A stretch of 64,000 nt of DNA from Cephalopachus bancanus (GCA_027257055.1 JAPVLO010000044.1:2418001-2482000); one strand, 5' to 3'; shown: positions 39,122 through 51,748, numbered from the stretch's first letter. The notes: a model not told the origin generated them from the letters alone. Program-made: numbers and translations.

Positions 39122-40308
39122 ACTGAAGTACAGAGACATTCAGTGACCTGCCCCAGGTCACACAGCTAGTAGATGCCAGAGCCTGAGCCTATACTGTCAC
39201 TTATAAGAAACTCGAGTGTGGGGATTGGGACAGTCACCACCCTTCATTGCTTCTTTTATCTATTCAGCCATCACTCTGCCCCCACCCCCAGGCCCAGGCC
39301 CCTCTTCTCCAGCCTCCAGGACAGTGGGCCTCAGCCTCTGCTTCTAGTTCTGATAAATGCCCCTGTCCAGTGGCCTGGCAGGCGGACTCCTCTTAGGCAA
39401 CATGGCCCAGACATGCCTCCCTCCTGATTCCCAGGACTGCCCCCTCTGCCTGTGCCTCACACTAGGCCCCAGCAAGAGAGGCCAGCTCCTCCGGGCACTG
39501 GGTGTGCAGCCCACACCGGCCCTAGCCCGGGATCACAGGCACAATGCCTTATAAGGCCTCTGGGGATGGGAAAACCACATCAAAGCAGGGCCTTGGGGAG
39601 AGGGCTGGAGTTTGGCTGGGGGTTTTCCTCTGTCTTGAGACTTCCTACTCCTGAACTTAATGTCTCCCCCACGCCTGCCCAGCAGGGCTTTGTCAATCTT
39701 TCTGTTCTCTAAGAGCTAACAGATGTTGTGCCACGGGTTTCAAAGCAAACTCTGATGCCCACAGAATACGGCCCAACTTGCAGATTCCAAGAATGCACAG
39801 GGCTGGGACATGCTGGGGGAAGAGTAGAATGGGGGGCAGGACCCAGGCCGCCCCATAACCCTTCAGTCCAAGCAGCCTGCCTTGGAGCTGCCTCAGGAAA
39901 TTCCTGGCGTGCTCTCTCTTCCCAGCACACTACAGACACAGCCCAGCCAGCCCTCCCGAGGCCTTGCTGAGAGCCAGCTCATGCCTTCCTCCTGTCCCCT
40001 CTCGGCGTCATGGTGGACCTGGAGGCCAGGGCGCCAGGCTGGGGGCCCAGTCCTACCCTCGGCAGCTGAGTGGCAGCAGCTTCTCTGGTCCCCATTTGCC
40101 TCTTCCATAAAATGGGGATTTAGATTTCAGTCAATGAGAAAATGCAGACAGAATGCCTAGGATGGTGTCGGATCAAAGCCAGGAGTGCAAAATACCCCTC
40201 CCTCTGTGTTCTACTTCTGACTCGCACTAGGGAACATTCTTACATTTTATCCTTACAATAACCCAGTGCCCAGCAATCCGGCGCCTCCATGTCCACCCAG
40301 GAACAGCA

Positions 40309-40311
<3 letters not shown>

Positions 40312-40394
<83 letters not shown>

Positions 40395-40416
40395 GTGTGT
40401 GTGTGTGTGTGTGTGT
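40312..40416 (+). repeat. (TG)n microsatellite, about 105 bp
   Basis: Near-continuous alternating TG with only two interruptions (TATG near 40358 and TTATG near 40391). The alternating purine-pyrimidine pattern could adopt Z-DNA. Confidence 0.97.
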
Positions 40417-41689
40417 ACTGAGAGGCACATTCAAATTCAGTGATGCTTAGGGCAACACACTCCCTTTTAATCAAGGGTCAGGAACACCCTGAAAGCCACC
40501 AAAGGTGACTGCACTAGGTGACGTAGTGCAGTACCACGCAGTTCAAAAGAATGAGCTGGCCATGCAGAGTGCCACGCCACAGGAGGACAAGACAACAGAT
40601 GTGGGGAGACGGACAGGAGGCCACCTGCATGTGGAGACACATGACGCACCGTGAGGGCATCCACACAAGGGTGAACACGTGGCAGATGACGACCATAGTG
40701 ACTGGGGGCAGGGAGGTTCAGAAACCTCAGCCTCATCAGAATTGGCCTCATGTTTAACAGATGAGTATATTCATATGTCATTTGGGTAATTAAAACCTAA
40801 GTTAACAGACCCCAGATGACAACTCACATTACAAAAGAGGGAAGCTCAGCCTGGAAATTAAGTGATGCATCCAAAGTTTCATGCAGAGAAAGTGACAGAG
40901 TAGGCATTTTGTCTCTAGAACGGAGCGGCAGCCAAGAGGATGCTCATGGTCCCTTTGGGCATAGACCTTCTAAGGTACAGTCTCACCTCACCCTAGATCT
41001 GTTCTCTAGGGTCACACAAGGGAATGGGAGAGACAGAAAGCCAGGGCTGTCTACTTCCTGGCCTGTTTCTGTGTCTCCAACGTGCACCTGTCACCTGGAG
41101 CCCTGTTCTTTCTACATGTACAGCTTCCCTGCCCACCCCTGGGCCCCCAGGGCTTTCTCTGGCTCCCAGAGTCCACTCAGCTCACAGGTGTAGGCCAAAA
41201 GTGCTGGGAAGCTACCTACCCCGTCTCACCACATGCAACAAACACGCCAGCAATGCCCTGGGGCCCAGCTCCAAGGACAGGAAGGGCTAGAGATGCCCTT
41301 CTTGAGGATGGGAGAAAAACAGACCTGCTCTCCTTGGCAAATGTTGTAAGAACCCAGACCTCAACATGCTGCTTCCAAAGAGAAATGGCGTCTCTTCCCA
41401 AGTTAGTGAAAACGTGGGGCAGAGCCCCTGGCCACACCCCTTAAGGCCCCTGAACCTCTCGTGGTCACAAGTCGCCCAGGGGTGGTTCCTGCTTCTCCCT
41501 GCCCAGCACTTCTCCCAGCACAGCCAGGCCAAGAGGAATCTTCCCTTGGGACCTTCCTCAAGGAAGCTGGCGGGAAAGAAGCCTCCCCTGGTGCCAGGGC
41601 TGTGTCTCACCTCATCTCCAGCTTTTTGGAGAAGGTGCACTTGAGAGGGAGGCTCACAGATACGGAGGCAGAGGCTAGCACCCAGAACA

Positions 41690-41800
41690 GGCCTCATGCC
41701 CCACTGACTCCAGAAACAGGCTGCCTGAGGGCAGGGACCTGGGTCTGTTCACTCTGGCGCCTGACACACAGTAGACACTCAGTAAACATCTGTGGGATGA
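41690..41800 (+). repeat. L2 LINE 3' terminal fragment
   Basis: The motifs 'gcctgagggcagggacctgg', 'gcgcctgacacacagtagac' and 'actcagtaaacatctgtggg' match the final 100 bp of L2. Confidence 0.75.
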
Positions 41801-43284
41801 GCCCCGGGCCAGGCCACCTCCCAGCTTTCCTATGGATGGGACGGTGGCAGAAGCCAACCTGCTGTCGTTGCTTACAGCAATTCAGGTTGGGCTTCTGTTA
41901 CTTGCAGCTAAAAGCTCCGACTCCCACAGCCCAAAAGCCATTCACAGTCTCCTAAAGCCTGACAGATCCCAGACCATGCCTTGGGGCTGGTGGGAGGAAG
42001 CTCCACGGGTCTCCCTGACGACTAGACTCAGAGCAGGGCAAGTCGAGTAGATGAGAGGAAGCCAGCCCCCATAGCTGTGCTGGCACAGCAGGCCTTTCGT
42101 GTCTGGCCTGCATGGACCAGGCCTTCGAGATTCTAAAGATGTGGAGCAGCAATTAAAATTCCTCAGATTTCTCCCTGACTATTTTTATCTGCCTGAGATG
42201 TAATCAACATGCTCCTGACTGCAGATCCACATCCCGCGTCTGGGGGACTCTGGTCAGAGCTTGCTTCCTGGACTTGAGAGTTTGCTTGGGGGAAGGTAGA
42301 CAGCCAGCAGGGAGTTTGACAGCAGAGTTGGTGGGAGGCCTTCGGACCTGGAGCCTGACTCTGAAGCCACCAGTTTCCCTTCTTACAAGTCACCAGGCTC
42401 CCTTCCTCCAACCCTCGGGGATCGAGACCATACAGGGTGCAGTGTGTTTGCCACTTCGAACTACAGCCAGTCACAGGCAGCAAGGGGCCAGTCCCCTTCC
42501 TGGGCTGTCACCCCAGCCAGTTTCAGGCATCTATGTGCCATTGTCACCACTTCCTCCCAAGCCAGGCCCCACCCAGGCAACCGTGAGTATGTAATATTGC
42601 TCTCTAAATTGGTACTTCTCTCTCTCTCTCAACCTAGTCTTGCCATAAGCATAAGACCAGTGACATCATAGGTGTGAGTGCTAGTTACCTTTGAGTATCT
42701 TTAAAAGTATAATTCATACTGAACACAGAATCCTTAAAACACATGAAGTCCACCACTTACCACCTGAAGTTCCAACCCCTCAGTAGAATGTGGACTCTGT
42801 TCTGGAACTACAAGATTTAAGAAGACCCTCCACACACGCACACAAGTGGTCAGGGTGGTTCCAAAAGTGGGAAGAAGGGGAGGAAGGACAAGGAGAGACA
42901 CCAGCAAAATGAGCCCAGGTGAGGCCAGCACTCTTTCCACCTTGCCATAGGCACTCATTGAAGGCTCGTGGTTTTGAAATGTGATTTCTAGGCATGGAAA
43001 AAATGGCTGATGGGGAGAAAAACCCCAAAAGACCCAAACCAACAGAAAACAGTATATGTTGGCATTACCCAGAATGCTCTCTGATCTCAAACTGTTGGCA
43101 TTCCAAAGCTCTTGGGAGATGACTCGACATATGGCAGAATGGCCAAAGCTGGGCAGGGTACGGGGCTGGGAGACTTTGTTGTCAGTCTGAATGAAAGTTT
43201 CCAACTAGACAAGTGTTCAAAGGTGTTTCTACGGTGGAAACCAGGACGCGATGGGCTTGTCAGGGCCTGGGGTAGCGGATGTCA

Positions 43285-43475
43285 TGAATATAAAGGTCTT
43301 GGTAATGATAATAACCAGCATGACAACTGCCAAGGGCTCTGCAAAGCACTTCAGGGGCATCACTCACTTTCAGAAGCCCTGGAGCTGGGCTCTGCCATGA
43401 TCCCCACTGTAGCTATGAGAAAACTGAGGCTTAGGGAGTTTATGTGACTCACCCAAGTCAGTCAGGTCCGGGCTT
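43285..43475 (-). repeat. MIR SINE
   Basis: The motifs 'ctctgcaaagcacttcaggg', 'gagaaaactgaggcttaggg' and 'tgactcacccaagtcagtca' are in reverse-complement MIR order. Confidence 0.7.
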
Positions 43476-43640
43476 GAGCCCTGGCTCTTCTACTTTGTGC
43501 AAATGATCTCTCCTGTCTGTGCCTCAGTTTCCCCAGCTGAAAAGAAAATGACAGCCCCTGCCTGGAGGAGCACTTGTGGGGGAAAGGAGAGCACGTGTGT
43601 GCAGTGCTCAGCATACTGCCCTGCACAATCTGCCTGTCCT
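43476..43640 (+). repeat. Second MIR in opposite orientation
   Basis: The sequence 'gagccctggctcttctactt', then 'ctgtgcctcagtttccccag' and 'gtgctcagcatactgccctg' is a plus-orientation MIR adjoining the minus-orientation copy. Confidence 0.6.
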
Positions 43641-43894
43641 ATGTCATAGCCATGCCCTTCCTCCCTCTGGCCCTGGTCTTTCATCCTCTCCTCTCCCGTC
43701 TTCTCTTCTGCCCCCACCGTTGTCAGGGAGGTCACACAGCAGATCAAAGTCCAGCCCAGCACTTCCTCTACCACCTGTGAAGCCCAGCACTGCCTCCACC
43801 ACCCTGTGAGGCCTCAAGCGGCCCTATCTCTGGCTGACTGTAGAAAGAGAACATACTCAGCGCCTGTCCAAGTCTCTGCCTTCCCACCCACCAT

Positions 43895-44100
43895 TAGCCT
43901 GCCATGCCACTGCCTAAGACACCTCTGGCCCACCATGCCACTGGCTGCCACACCACTGGCCTGCCACACCACTGCCTCCCACACTGCTGCCTACCATGCC
44001 ACACACCGCCAGCCTGCCAGCCCACTGTCTGCCACACCACTGGTCTGCCCTGCCACTGCCTGCCATACCACTGACCTGCTGGCCGCTGGCCCACCCCACT
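43895..44100 (+). repeat. Degenerate CCACACCACTGGCCTGCC minisatellite
   Basis: About 12 units of 15-20 bp with the shared core CCACTGnCTGCCA, including 'ccacaccactggcctgccac' and 'ctgccacaccactggtctgc'. The long frames on both strands here are repeat-generated. Confidence 0.85.
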
Positions 44101-44601
44101 GCACGGCTGAGTGCTGATAACAGGAGAGGTCAAGGGATGTGGTGTGCCTCTGATCACCAGCAGCTGGGGTGGCTTCTGCCAGCAGTTCCTGGCCCTGAGA
44201 CAGGCCCTGAGTCTGCTGCCAGGGTCCAGCGCGTGTGCCCAGCTGACAGGGTGGCCGTGAGCCAGGCTGCTTATGACAAACGGCACCGTCATCTGTTGAG
44301 CAAAGAATGGTGCCCCACAACCCACAGGCCAGTTCACCATGGGGGAAGGATATACGTTCCTGCCCGGGACAGAGGCCTGCCCAGTCAAGAGCCTCTGGTG
44401 GCCTGGAGACCCAAGAAGCCTGGAATGTCTCTCTCTCAGCCTCAGGAGAGGGATTTGGGCTTCTTGCTTTTTCTAACTTAGCACATAAATGAAACAAGAT
44501 CCTTCGATTCATGCATCCCAAAAGTCCTCATTTTCTAGAAAGGACAAGAGAAAAATGGCAATGGTTTGGACCAGACTCTGGGAGCCTGCTGCTGTGTACA
44601 A

Positions 44602-44608
44602 ACACACG

Positions 44609-44653
<45 letters not shown>

Positions 44654-44656
44654 GCA

Positions 44657-44723
<67 letters not shown>
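44602..44723 (+). repeat. (AC)n microsatellite with CG-rich centre
   Basis: About 120 bp of alternating AC, with a central 'cgcacgcatgcgcgcgcgca' stretch. The whole tract is alternating purine-pyrimidine, with the strongest Z-DNA-type sequence (CG repeats) in the middle. Confidence 0.97.
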
Positions 44724-44725
<2 letters not shown>

Positions 44726-45789
44726 CCCTGAAGCACCCTGGGGAAACCACTGTGCAGCAGTTACCCTGCTCTTCTGTCCTGCCCACCTGCCTCCCTTTCT
44801 CTGCCCCTCACCCCATAATAGCAGTTCCAAGAACCCTGTCCCCAAGCCCAGGAAACCCACTGCTGGCCTCCACACCTGGGCTGGTGCTGTTTCCTCCCCT
44901 CACTGTGGATCTAGTCCTCACCGCCCCCACACACTGTAGGTCCTGACTTTGCAGCAGCCCACCAAGGGGCTGAGTCAAAGGCCAGAGCTCTGCACTCCTG
45001 GAGGACTCAGTTAATTCTGCCACTTGGCAGCTGATATATCACTGAACTCTGCCCATATATCAGTGTCCACACCTATAACACGGGTGCCAATCCCACCCTG
45101 CCTGTAATATGGAGGCATGGGGACCACCATGCTTGGCCAGGTGGGAAGCAAGTGAGGAACAGCCTGGAACCCCTTTTGTTGTGTTAATAAACAAAAAGGT
45201 GTATTTTCCAGAACACTCTGGAGGGACACAATCCACATCAGAAACAGGAATCGAGACTGCCTCCTCTGGCTGCCCAGCATTCTGTACCATTTGGATTGCA
45301 TGTTGTTTCTTCTCTCCTCTCTTCTCCTCTCTCTCTGTTTTAAACCAAAAACATGTAAAAACAGTTTTTTGAAAAAAAACTGTTAAAAGTGGTGGTTGCA
45401 TTGAAATTGTGTGGTTCTACTGCCCGCTGGACACCACCAAGGCACTGGTAGGCACCTCAGATGACACATGCCCTAAGCTGACTCTTGGCGCCCAAGCCTG
45501 TCCTTCCTGGTGTCTTCCCACATTCACAGGGCAGATTCCTCCTACCCAGGGCTCAAGAAGACACATGAGAGGTGTCTGTGTATGCTGCCAGCCCTCTTGC
45601 AAAGCCTGCCCCGAAACCAACCCTTCCCACCTCCTCTGCATCTACCATGCATATGGCAAGGAGGACAGCAATCGCTTTCTATCCTCTGCCCTTGTCCCTA
45701 CCCCCTCCCCATTCTCCAGTGCCCAAACAAGCCCCACCCCATCTGGCTGCCCCATCCCTCCCTGACCCCACCTGTTACTTCCAATCACT

Positions 45790-46110
45790 TACTTGACTAC
45801 CACCCACCGATTTCCTTGCTGCTTTTCCAACATGTCTGGCACATTCCCACCTCAGGATCTTTGCACATGCTGCTCCCTCTGCCTAGAAGGCTTTCTCCAG
45901 ATAGTCCCTCCCTCCTCTTCCAGGTCTTGGCTCACTGTCACCTTGACACCTGCATGAGGCCCTCCCAAACCTCTCTATTTAAAATTGCAGCCCCCTCCCC
46001 CACACTCCCTCTCCCTCTTCCCTGGCTTATTTTCCTCTGGGGCACTTACTACCACCTGACATACCACATATCCATGTCTGACAAAGGAGGCACCCTACGA
46101 GCATGTGTCA
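45790..46110 (+). repeat. L2 LINE 3'-end copy
   Basis: The motifs 'cacctcaggatctttgcaca', 'tgctgctccctctgcctaga', 'tgtcaccttgacacctgcat' and 'cacttactaccacctgacat' are in L2 order. A 283-codon open frame at 45510-46361 is mostly this repeat and has no recognisable protein. Confidence 0.8.
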
Positions 46111-47274
46111 AACTACCAGACACGGCTCTATATGTACCGACTCAGAAAAACATCTCCTGCATTTGCTTGAAAGAAAAAAGCAGTCGCCAAAAGCAGAGAG
46201 AATGCGATGACATCACTAAAATGATCTGCCTGTATTTCCATCAGAAGCACAAGTCTACAGAGATGGGCACCAAAATGCTCCCAGGGGTGGTGCCCGTGCT
46301 GGCTCCAGGTCATCCAATTGTCTGCCATGAACATGCACGACTACTTCTATGTCAGAAATGACAGCAAAACACACTAATACAAACAGAAATGGGCACCCAG
46401 GTTGGTTCCAGAAGGGTTACAGAAGTCTGCTAGAAGGATCTTGGTCCTGACTATGGCGTGTCTTGCAACTTTCCAATGAAGTGAGTGATCGGCTGATCCT
46501 AGCCAGCAGGGAGGGTGGAGGCTATGGACTCTGGTGCACTCAGACACGAGCACTCCCTCCCACAGCCACACGGGGCACGCAGCCACAAGAGGCACAGCCA
46601 GAAACCTGACAGATTCTCACGGCTCTTGAGCAGCTCCCTCCTCCCCACCCCAACCAGCACACACCATATTCTACTGTTTCTGTTCTCAAACAACCAGAGA
46701 CCTCCAAAAGGAAGTTGTGGGAATAGGGAAGGTGGCTGCTGCCCCTGCAGGCCTAGTCGGTGCCCATGTCAGGGGCCCAGGCTGCACAGGTGGGCCTACT
46801 GGAGGTCTGCGAGAAGCTGTGTGGTCAGCATGAAGGTCTGAGCTGCTCCTGGCCTGGGGTAGGAAGGTCTTCTCGGTGGTGCCTCTGGCCCTCACCCCTG
46901 TGCCTCATCCCACAGCCCAAGGAGGCCCACAAGTGAGCTCCCACGCCCCCCTTTACAGATGGGGAGACAGAGTTAACGGGGAGGCCACAGAGTGACACAG
47001 TGAGAAGTGACCAAGCCCTCCTGAGAGGAAGGCCAGGGCTCTCCGGACGCATCCCTAGGACTCCTGGGCATGGAAAAGAAAGGCCTCTGCATGACCCACA
47101 CATCCACCGAGACCTCCAGCATCAGGCCAGGCCAGCGCCCTGGTACAGAAGTTCTGACCCGTGAGAAGGATGTCCCCACAGAAAAATGTCGCACAAAGAC
47201 AACTGCACACTGAACTTCAAGGGGTTCAAGACCTCCCCAATACAAGTCCTTTTGTGAACTTTAGTTTAAGAACC

Positions 47275-47360
47275 TCTCAGAGTCCAGATGGGGAAACTGA
47301 GGCCTCAAAAAGGACTTGTCCAGGGTCACAAAGCCAAGGAGTGACAGAGCCATGATCAGA
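47275..47360 (-). repeat. MIR fragment
   Basis: The motifs 'agatggggaaactgaggcct' and 'tgtccagggtcacaaagcca' are a clear reverse-complement MIR core. Confidence 0.7.
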
Positions 47361-50300
47361 ATCCAGAAGACCCAAAGCAGGCAGCAAAAGAACCAGCTGA
47401 AGACCAGTCCTTTGGAGACTGCAGCCCCCAGGACTGGAGCCCCCCAGGACTCGACAGTCGGGCGCATGTGCCTCTGAGTCAGCAAGTCCACCCTCAGTCC
47501 ATGTTTGCACGCGTGGGTTTCTGTGGTCCAGGCGGCACAGTCCATGTCATCTGTGGACTTCTCAAGGCTTTGGGGAACATTTGCATCAGGACCCCCAGGA
47601 GCTCACAGCATGGGGGCCTCCCCACCTCCTCTGACCTTCCGATTGTGGCCCACCTCCCCGGAGACACCGCACACATGCAGATTCTCCCCTCAGCTGTGCC
47701 GCCCCTCTCTGTGTGCTCGCCCTCCCAGCAGCCACATGGCCAAGGCTTCTTCAGAGTCCTGCCCTGGGGCTGTGTCTGCAGGTTCAGAGAAGGCAGTGGC
47801 CCCACCCCAGGTGGCCCTGAGCCTGGGGCAGAAGAATGAAAGCCCACACTGCTAGTCCAGGACAAACTCAGAGGCATAATTTATACCCCGGGGCTCCCCG
47901 CAGGGTCAGGTTGAAGCCAAAACTTTGCCTGAAACAGCACTTCTGCTTGGCTTCTGCCCCTGGTCTGTCCTGCTCCTTCACTGGTCTGTGCTGGGAGAAT
48001 ATCCTTGATGAATCACTTGCACATGATTCTTGCCTCAGGATGACCCAGGTTGGCTCTCCACTGACCCACCTGAGTAGCTGGAGGGATCTTGGCCCATTGG
48101 TGAATCCACACAGATCAAACAGGTTGATGAATGGCAAGCTGGTTAGTCTCAGACAAATCAGATGGGACATTGGTCCAGCCCAGGAAGGCAAAGATCACTC
48201 TGGGCAGCCCAGCTAGGTGTGGGGCCAGGGACCCTAAAGCCAGGACTCAGGTCTGATATGTGAAGAGATGAGAATGGACATTTTCTCCCACCTCCACCTC
48301 AAGAATTCGTCTTCCCATCTTTTGGGGCCTAATTCAGGGACAAGAAGCCCCTTCTGAGTGCCTCATTCCCCAGGAATTTCTCTCACCAATGTCCACAGAG
48401 TTTAGGGCTGACTTCACAGACTATAGTTTCAGGGGAACCCAAGGCTGGAGAGAAGCTTTGTGCCCCTCTCTTGCTCCTGCAGTGGGCATCTGTGACATGG
48501 AAGCCCCAGCCCTCAGCACCCTTCAATTTTCTTTGGTAGCTTTCCAGACTTCACCAATAAAAACATGGGACATTCAGCTAAATGTTATCCTCACATAAAC
48601 AACAAATAATTGATTAGTATAAGTGTGTCCCATGCAGTATTTGGGGGAGACTTATAACCCGGAAAATTAAGATTTATTTATCTGAAATTCAAATCTAACT
48701 GGGTGTCCGGAATTCTATCTGGAAACCCTTCTCTCTCTCCCTAGTCCTCTCATCCATGTGGTGTGGACACGGCTGATTTCTCTCCCAACCACGAGGAGGG
48801 CAGAGGACCCAGGCCTGACCAGTGAGAACTCTGCACTGCCCCAGCCATAGGAATTGCTCAGGGCTGGACACGAGATCCAAGCCAGGTCAGAGAGGTGCAG
48901 TCCCAGGACACCTGCTCTCACTGCTGGCATCAGTGAGCCATGAGGGTGGGACTCAGACACCGCTGAGAACATTTTACCTCCATACAGGGAGATGATAACT
49001 AAGAAAAACTCCAACAGTGAAAAACAGAGGCAGGAGGCAAAGCAAGAGAAAACGCTGCTGACAGCATCATTTGAGAGTCTGAATCAAGCCATGCCTGAAG
49101 CTCGTGGTCTTTTCAATGACATGTACCACTAAATCTTCCCTTCCTACTTAAGTCAGTTTGAGCTTCCTCTCCATCATGGGCCACTGAGTAAGTCCTGCTC
49201 ACCCTCTCCTCCTCTCCCCCTGCCCAACTGATGTGGTGCTGCACAGAGCCCATGCCCAGAGACTACTCAGGCTCCACCTTCACCATGGAGGTAGGGATGC
49301 TGGAAAAGCCTGGCTCTCATAGCAAACGGGCTCAGCTCCCATCGCCACTCTGTTCCACCCTCATTCCAGGGCCCACACAACAAGCTCAAGTCTCCACAAG
49401 CCTTGGTTTCCTCATCTGCAAAACAAAGATACAGACTTAGATCTGAGCGTCCATGTAATTTTACTTCCCAAACTGGGACACTTCTGAGAGAGAAGGGGAG
49501 CACTGTCCATCCACAGGCTGGGACAACAGGAGAGACAGGAACAGCCCTGGGTAAAGGGGCCCGGGCGCCCTCCCTACAGCCAGCCATGGTCATCTCCCAC
49601 CCACCTCTGTACTCCCCTTCCCACAAGGCCAAGGCCTTCCATCAGCCCCCCATCACTGCCCTCTGCGCAGGATGCATGTCCCATTCCGTCTTCTAGCTGC
49701 CTCCTCATTCAGCCTCAACTTTAATATGCCCCTCAGAAAAGCCACCCTGGAAGCCAGGCTCAGTATGGTTCCCAACTCTGTGTCCCCCATCGTAGCCCTT
49801 GGCATTCTGTATAAGAGAACATGTACCCTGCCAGACTCCCACCTGGCTGAACCAGTTGGGCCCAGGGTACGGACATGGGTCCCTCATCCCAGGGACCCCA
49901 CAGAGCTGGCACAGTGCCTGGAGCACATGAGAGGGTGGGCACAAAAGGGAGCCCTCCAACCCTTCTTTTCCTCTCTGCAGGCTCTGGATTTTCTCCGTTG
50001 ATGAAACCATCCCAGCTGAGACACCAAGCAGGGACAAGAGGGACTGAATCATAGGTGGCAGGCACGGAGCAGGGGCAGGACACAACCCTGGTGGGCCCAG
50101 GACATGCTGATAATGTCCTCAGAGCCAGCAATTCGGGGGCAGCGGCCTCAGGAGGCCCCGCCCAGCTGAGCATCCCCCAGGCTGCGGTGGCGGCAGCGCG
50201 CTGGCCCTGGGACAGCTTTCATTGATCTGAGGCCAGCATGGACTGGACTCGAGCCGGCTGCCTGTTCCAGCATCCCGCCCTGGCCCCTGCTCAAAACACA

Positions 50301-51259
50301 GGCTGGCGTCTCCCTGCACCTCGGCCAGCTCTGTCCTCAGCAGCAGCCAAGTCACTGCCCAGAATGCAAATTGGGCAGGTGCAAAAGGCCTCTTGAACCT
50401 GAGACCATGGCTGTCACCGCCCCCCCCAGAGTCCAGGTTGTAGGCAGCAGCACCCGCCTGGGTTGCCAGGCCCCTCCTACACAGCTCTTGCACCCACACC
50501 AGGACAGCCTCCCCACCTGATTTCTCGGTTCAGCCAGGACCACAGCCTGAGGTCAGCCACCTGGAAAGCGCTTCGCCATTCCAGTTCCCTGGCTCACACT
50601 CCAGCACAGATGGCACACTCTTCCTTTAGTCTCACAGGACCCTTGCTCTGCAGCCCTCCATGACTCCCTATTCCAACCAACTCAAAACCCTCTGAAGTCT
50701 TACCCTACCTTCTCAGTCCTGCCCACTGGGGAACAAATGGTTATGGTGGGGAAAAAATGCTCGCCTGGGAGCTGAGTGTTCTGCCTCCGTTTCCCCATTT
50801 GTACAAAAGGAGAGAGCAGGGCAAGAGAAAGTCTCCAAAGGCCTCCCTGCCACAGTAAACGATGATTCCATGGTCTCCAGCCATGATCTCCTCCCTCCTC
50901 TGCTGGCTTCAGGCTGCCCAGTAGGTCCATCACCCACTTGACTGGCTCAGGAGAAGGAAAGAACGGGTGGGATGCGAACGCTTCCCTCAAGCAGACCCCA
51001 CATCAGCCCAGCACCGGCTCTCCCAACACCCACCAGGGGAGTTGCAAAGGCCTCAGACCAGGAGAGCAGTCTAGCTCAGACTGAGAGGCAGCACATGGTT
51101 CCTACGAGGAACCCCCAGGGAGGACCCTGGCAGCCTCAGCCTGACGATCAGCACCTCAAGAAAGAATACTCAGCAGGCTTATTTTAAAACAGGCTGCATC
51201 CTAGCAGCCATGTGGAAAGGAGCTGACAGCACTGCCAAGCGGTGTGGGCCCAGACGCTG

Positions 51260-51520
51260 CCTCACACTGCCTGGGTGTGGGTCCCGGCTCTGACATGTAC
51301 CATCTGTGTGATGCTGGGCAAATGCTTAAACTCCTCTGTGCCTCAGTTTCCTCCTCTGTGTCATGGGGAAGTAATAATATATACTTCCTGAAGTTGTGGG
51401 ATGATTAAATTAGGCAACACCTGTAAAGCACTTAGAACAGTATAGTTCTAATAGTATAGAACAGTATAGTTCCAATAAGCCTGGCTTATTGGAAGCACTA
51501 TGTAAGTACTTGTTAAATAA
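51260..51520 (+). repeat. MIR SINE, near full length
   Basis: The motifs 'gggtcccggctctgacatgt', 'gatgctgggcaaatgcttaa', 'tgcctcagtttcctcctctg', 'taataatata' and 'aaagcacttagaacagtata' give a well-preserved plus-orientation MIR. An extra 'tagttctaatagtatagaac' duplication lies near 51445. Confidence 0.85.
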
Positions 51521-51604
51521 ATACAAATAAGGGTTACCATAAAGTATATCAAGATATACTTGTAATATAAAAGGATGACCACCCCAAGAGGAAGAAGGAT
51601 GGCT

Positions 51605-51748
51605 GGCCAGGCGCGGTGGCTCACACCTATAAATCCCAGCACTTTGGGAGGCCGAGGCAGGAGGACTGCTTGAGCTCAGGAGTTCGAGACCAGCCTAGGT
51701 AACATAGTGAGACCTCATCTCTACAAAAAATAAAAATAAAATTTTAAA
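51605..51748 (+). mobile_element. Free left Alu monomer (FLAM-type) with 11-bp TSD
   Basis: Starts 'gccaggcgcggtggctcaca' and ends in an A-rich tail without a right arm. Target-site duplications 'aaggatggctg' lie at 51595-51605 and 51749-51759. FLAM monomers are primate-specific. Confidence 0.88.

Larger units (their letters stand above)
38180..39205 (-). repeat. MIR SINE split by the L1 insertion
   Basis: The left part ('ctcatggcaattccacgtat') precedes the L1. The right part ('gaagtacagagacattcagt', then 'gacctgccccaggtcacaca') follows it. Joined, they read as one reverse-complement MIR interrupted at the duplicated 'actgaagtaca' site. Confidence 0.7.

Noticed and set aside
43895..44388. 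Minus-strand Trp/Gly/Gln-rich frame
   Set aside because: Produced by the CCACTGCCTGCC minisatellite, not a gene.
44489..44946. Thr/His-rich frames in several phases
   Set aside because: Generated by the (AC)n tract; the same pattern opens in multiple frames on both strands.
45510..46361. 283-codon plus-strand open frame
   Set aside because: Much of it is an L2 LINE copy; the translation is Pro/His/Leu-rich with no recognisable domain and no intron or promoter context.
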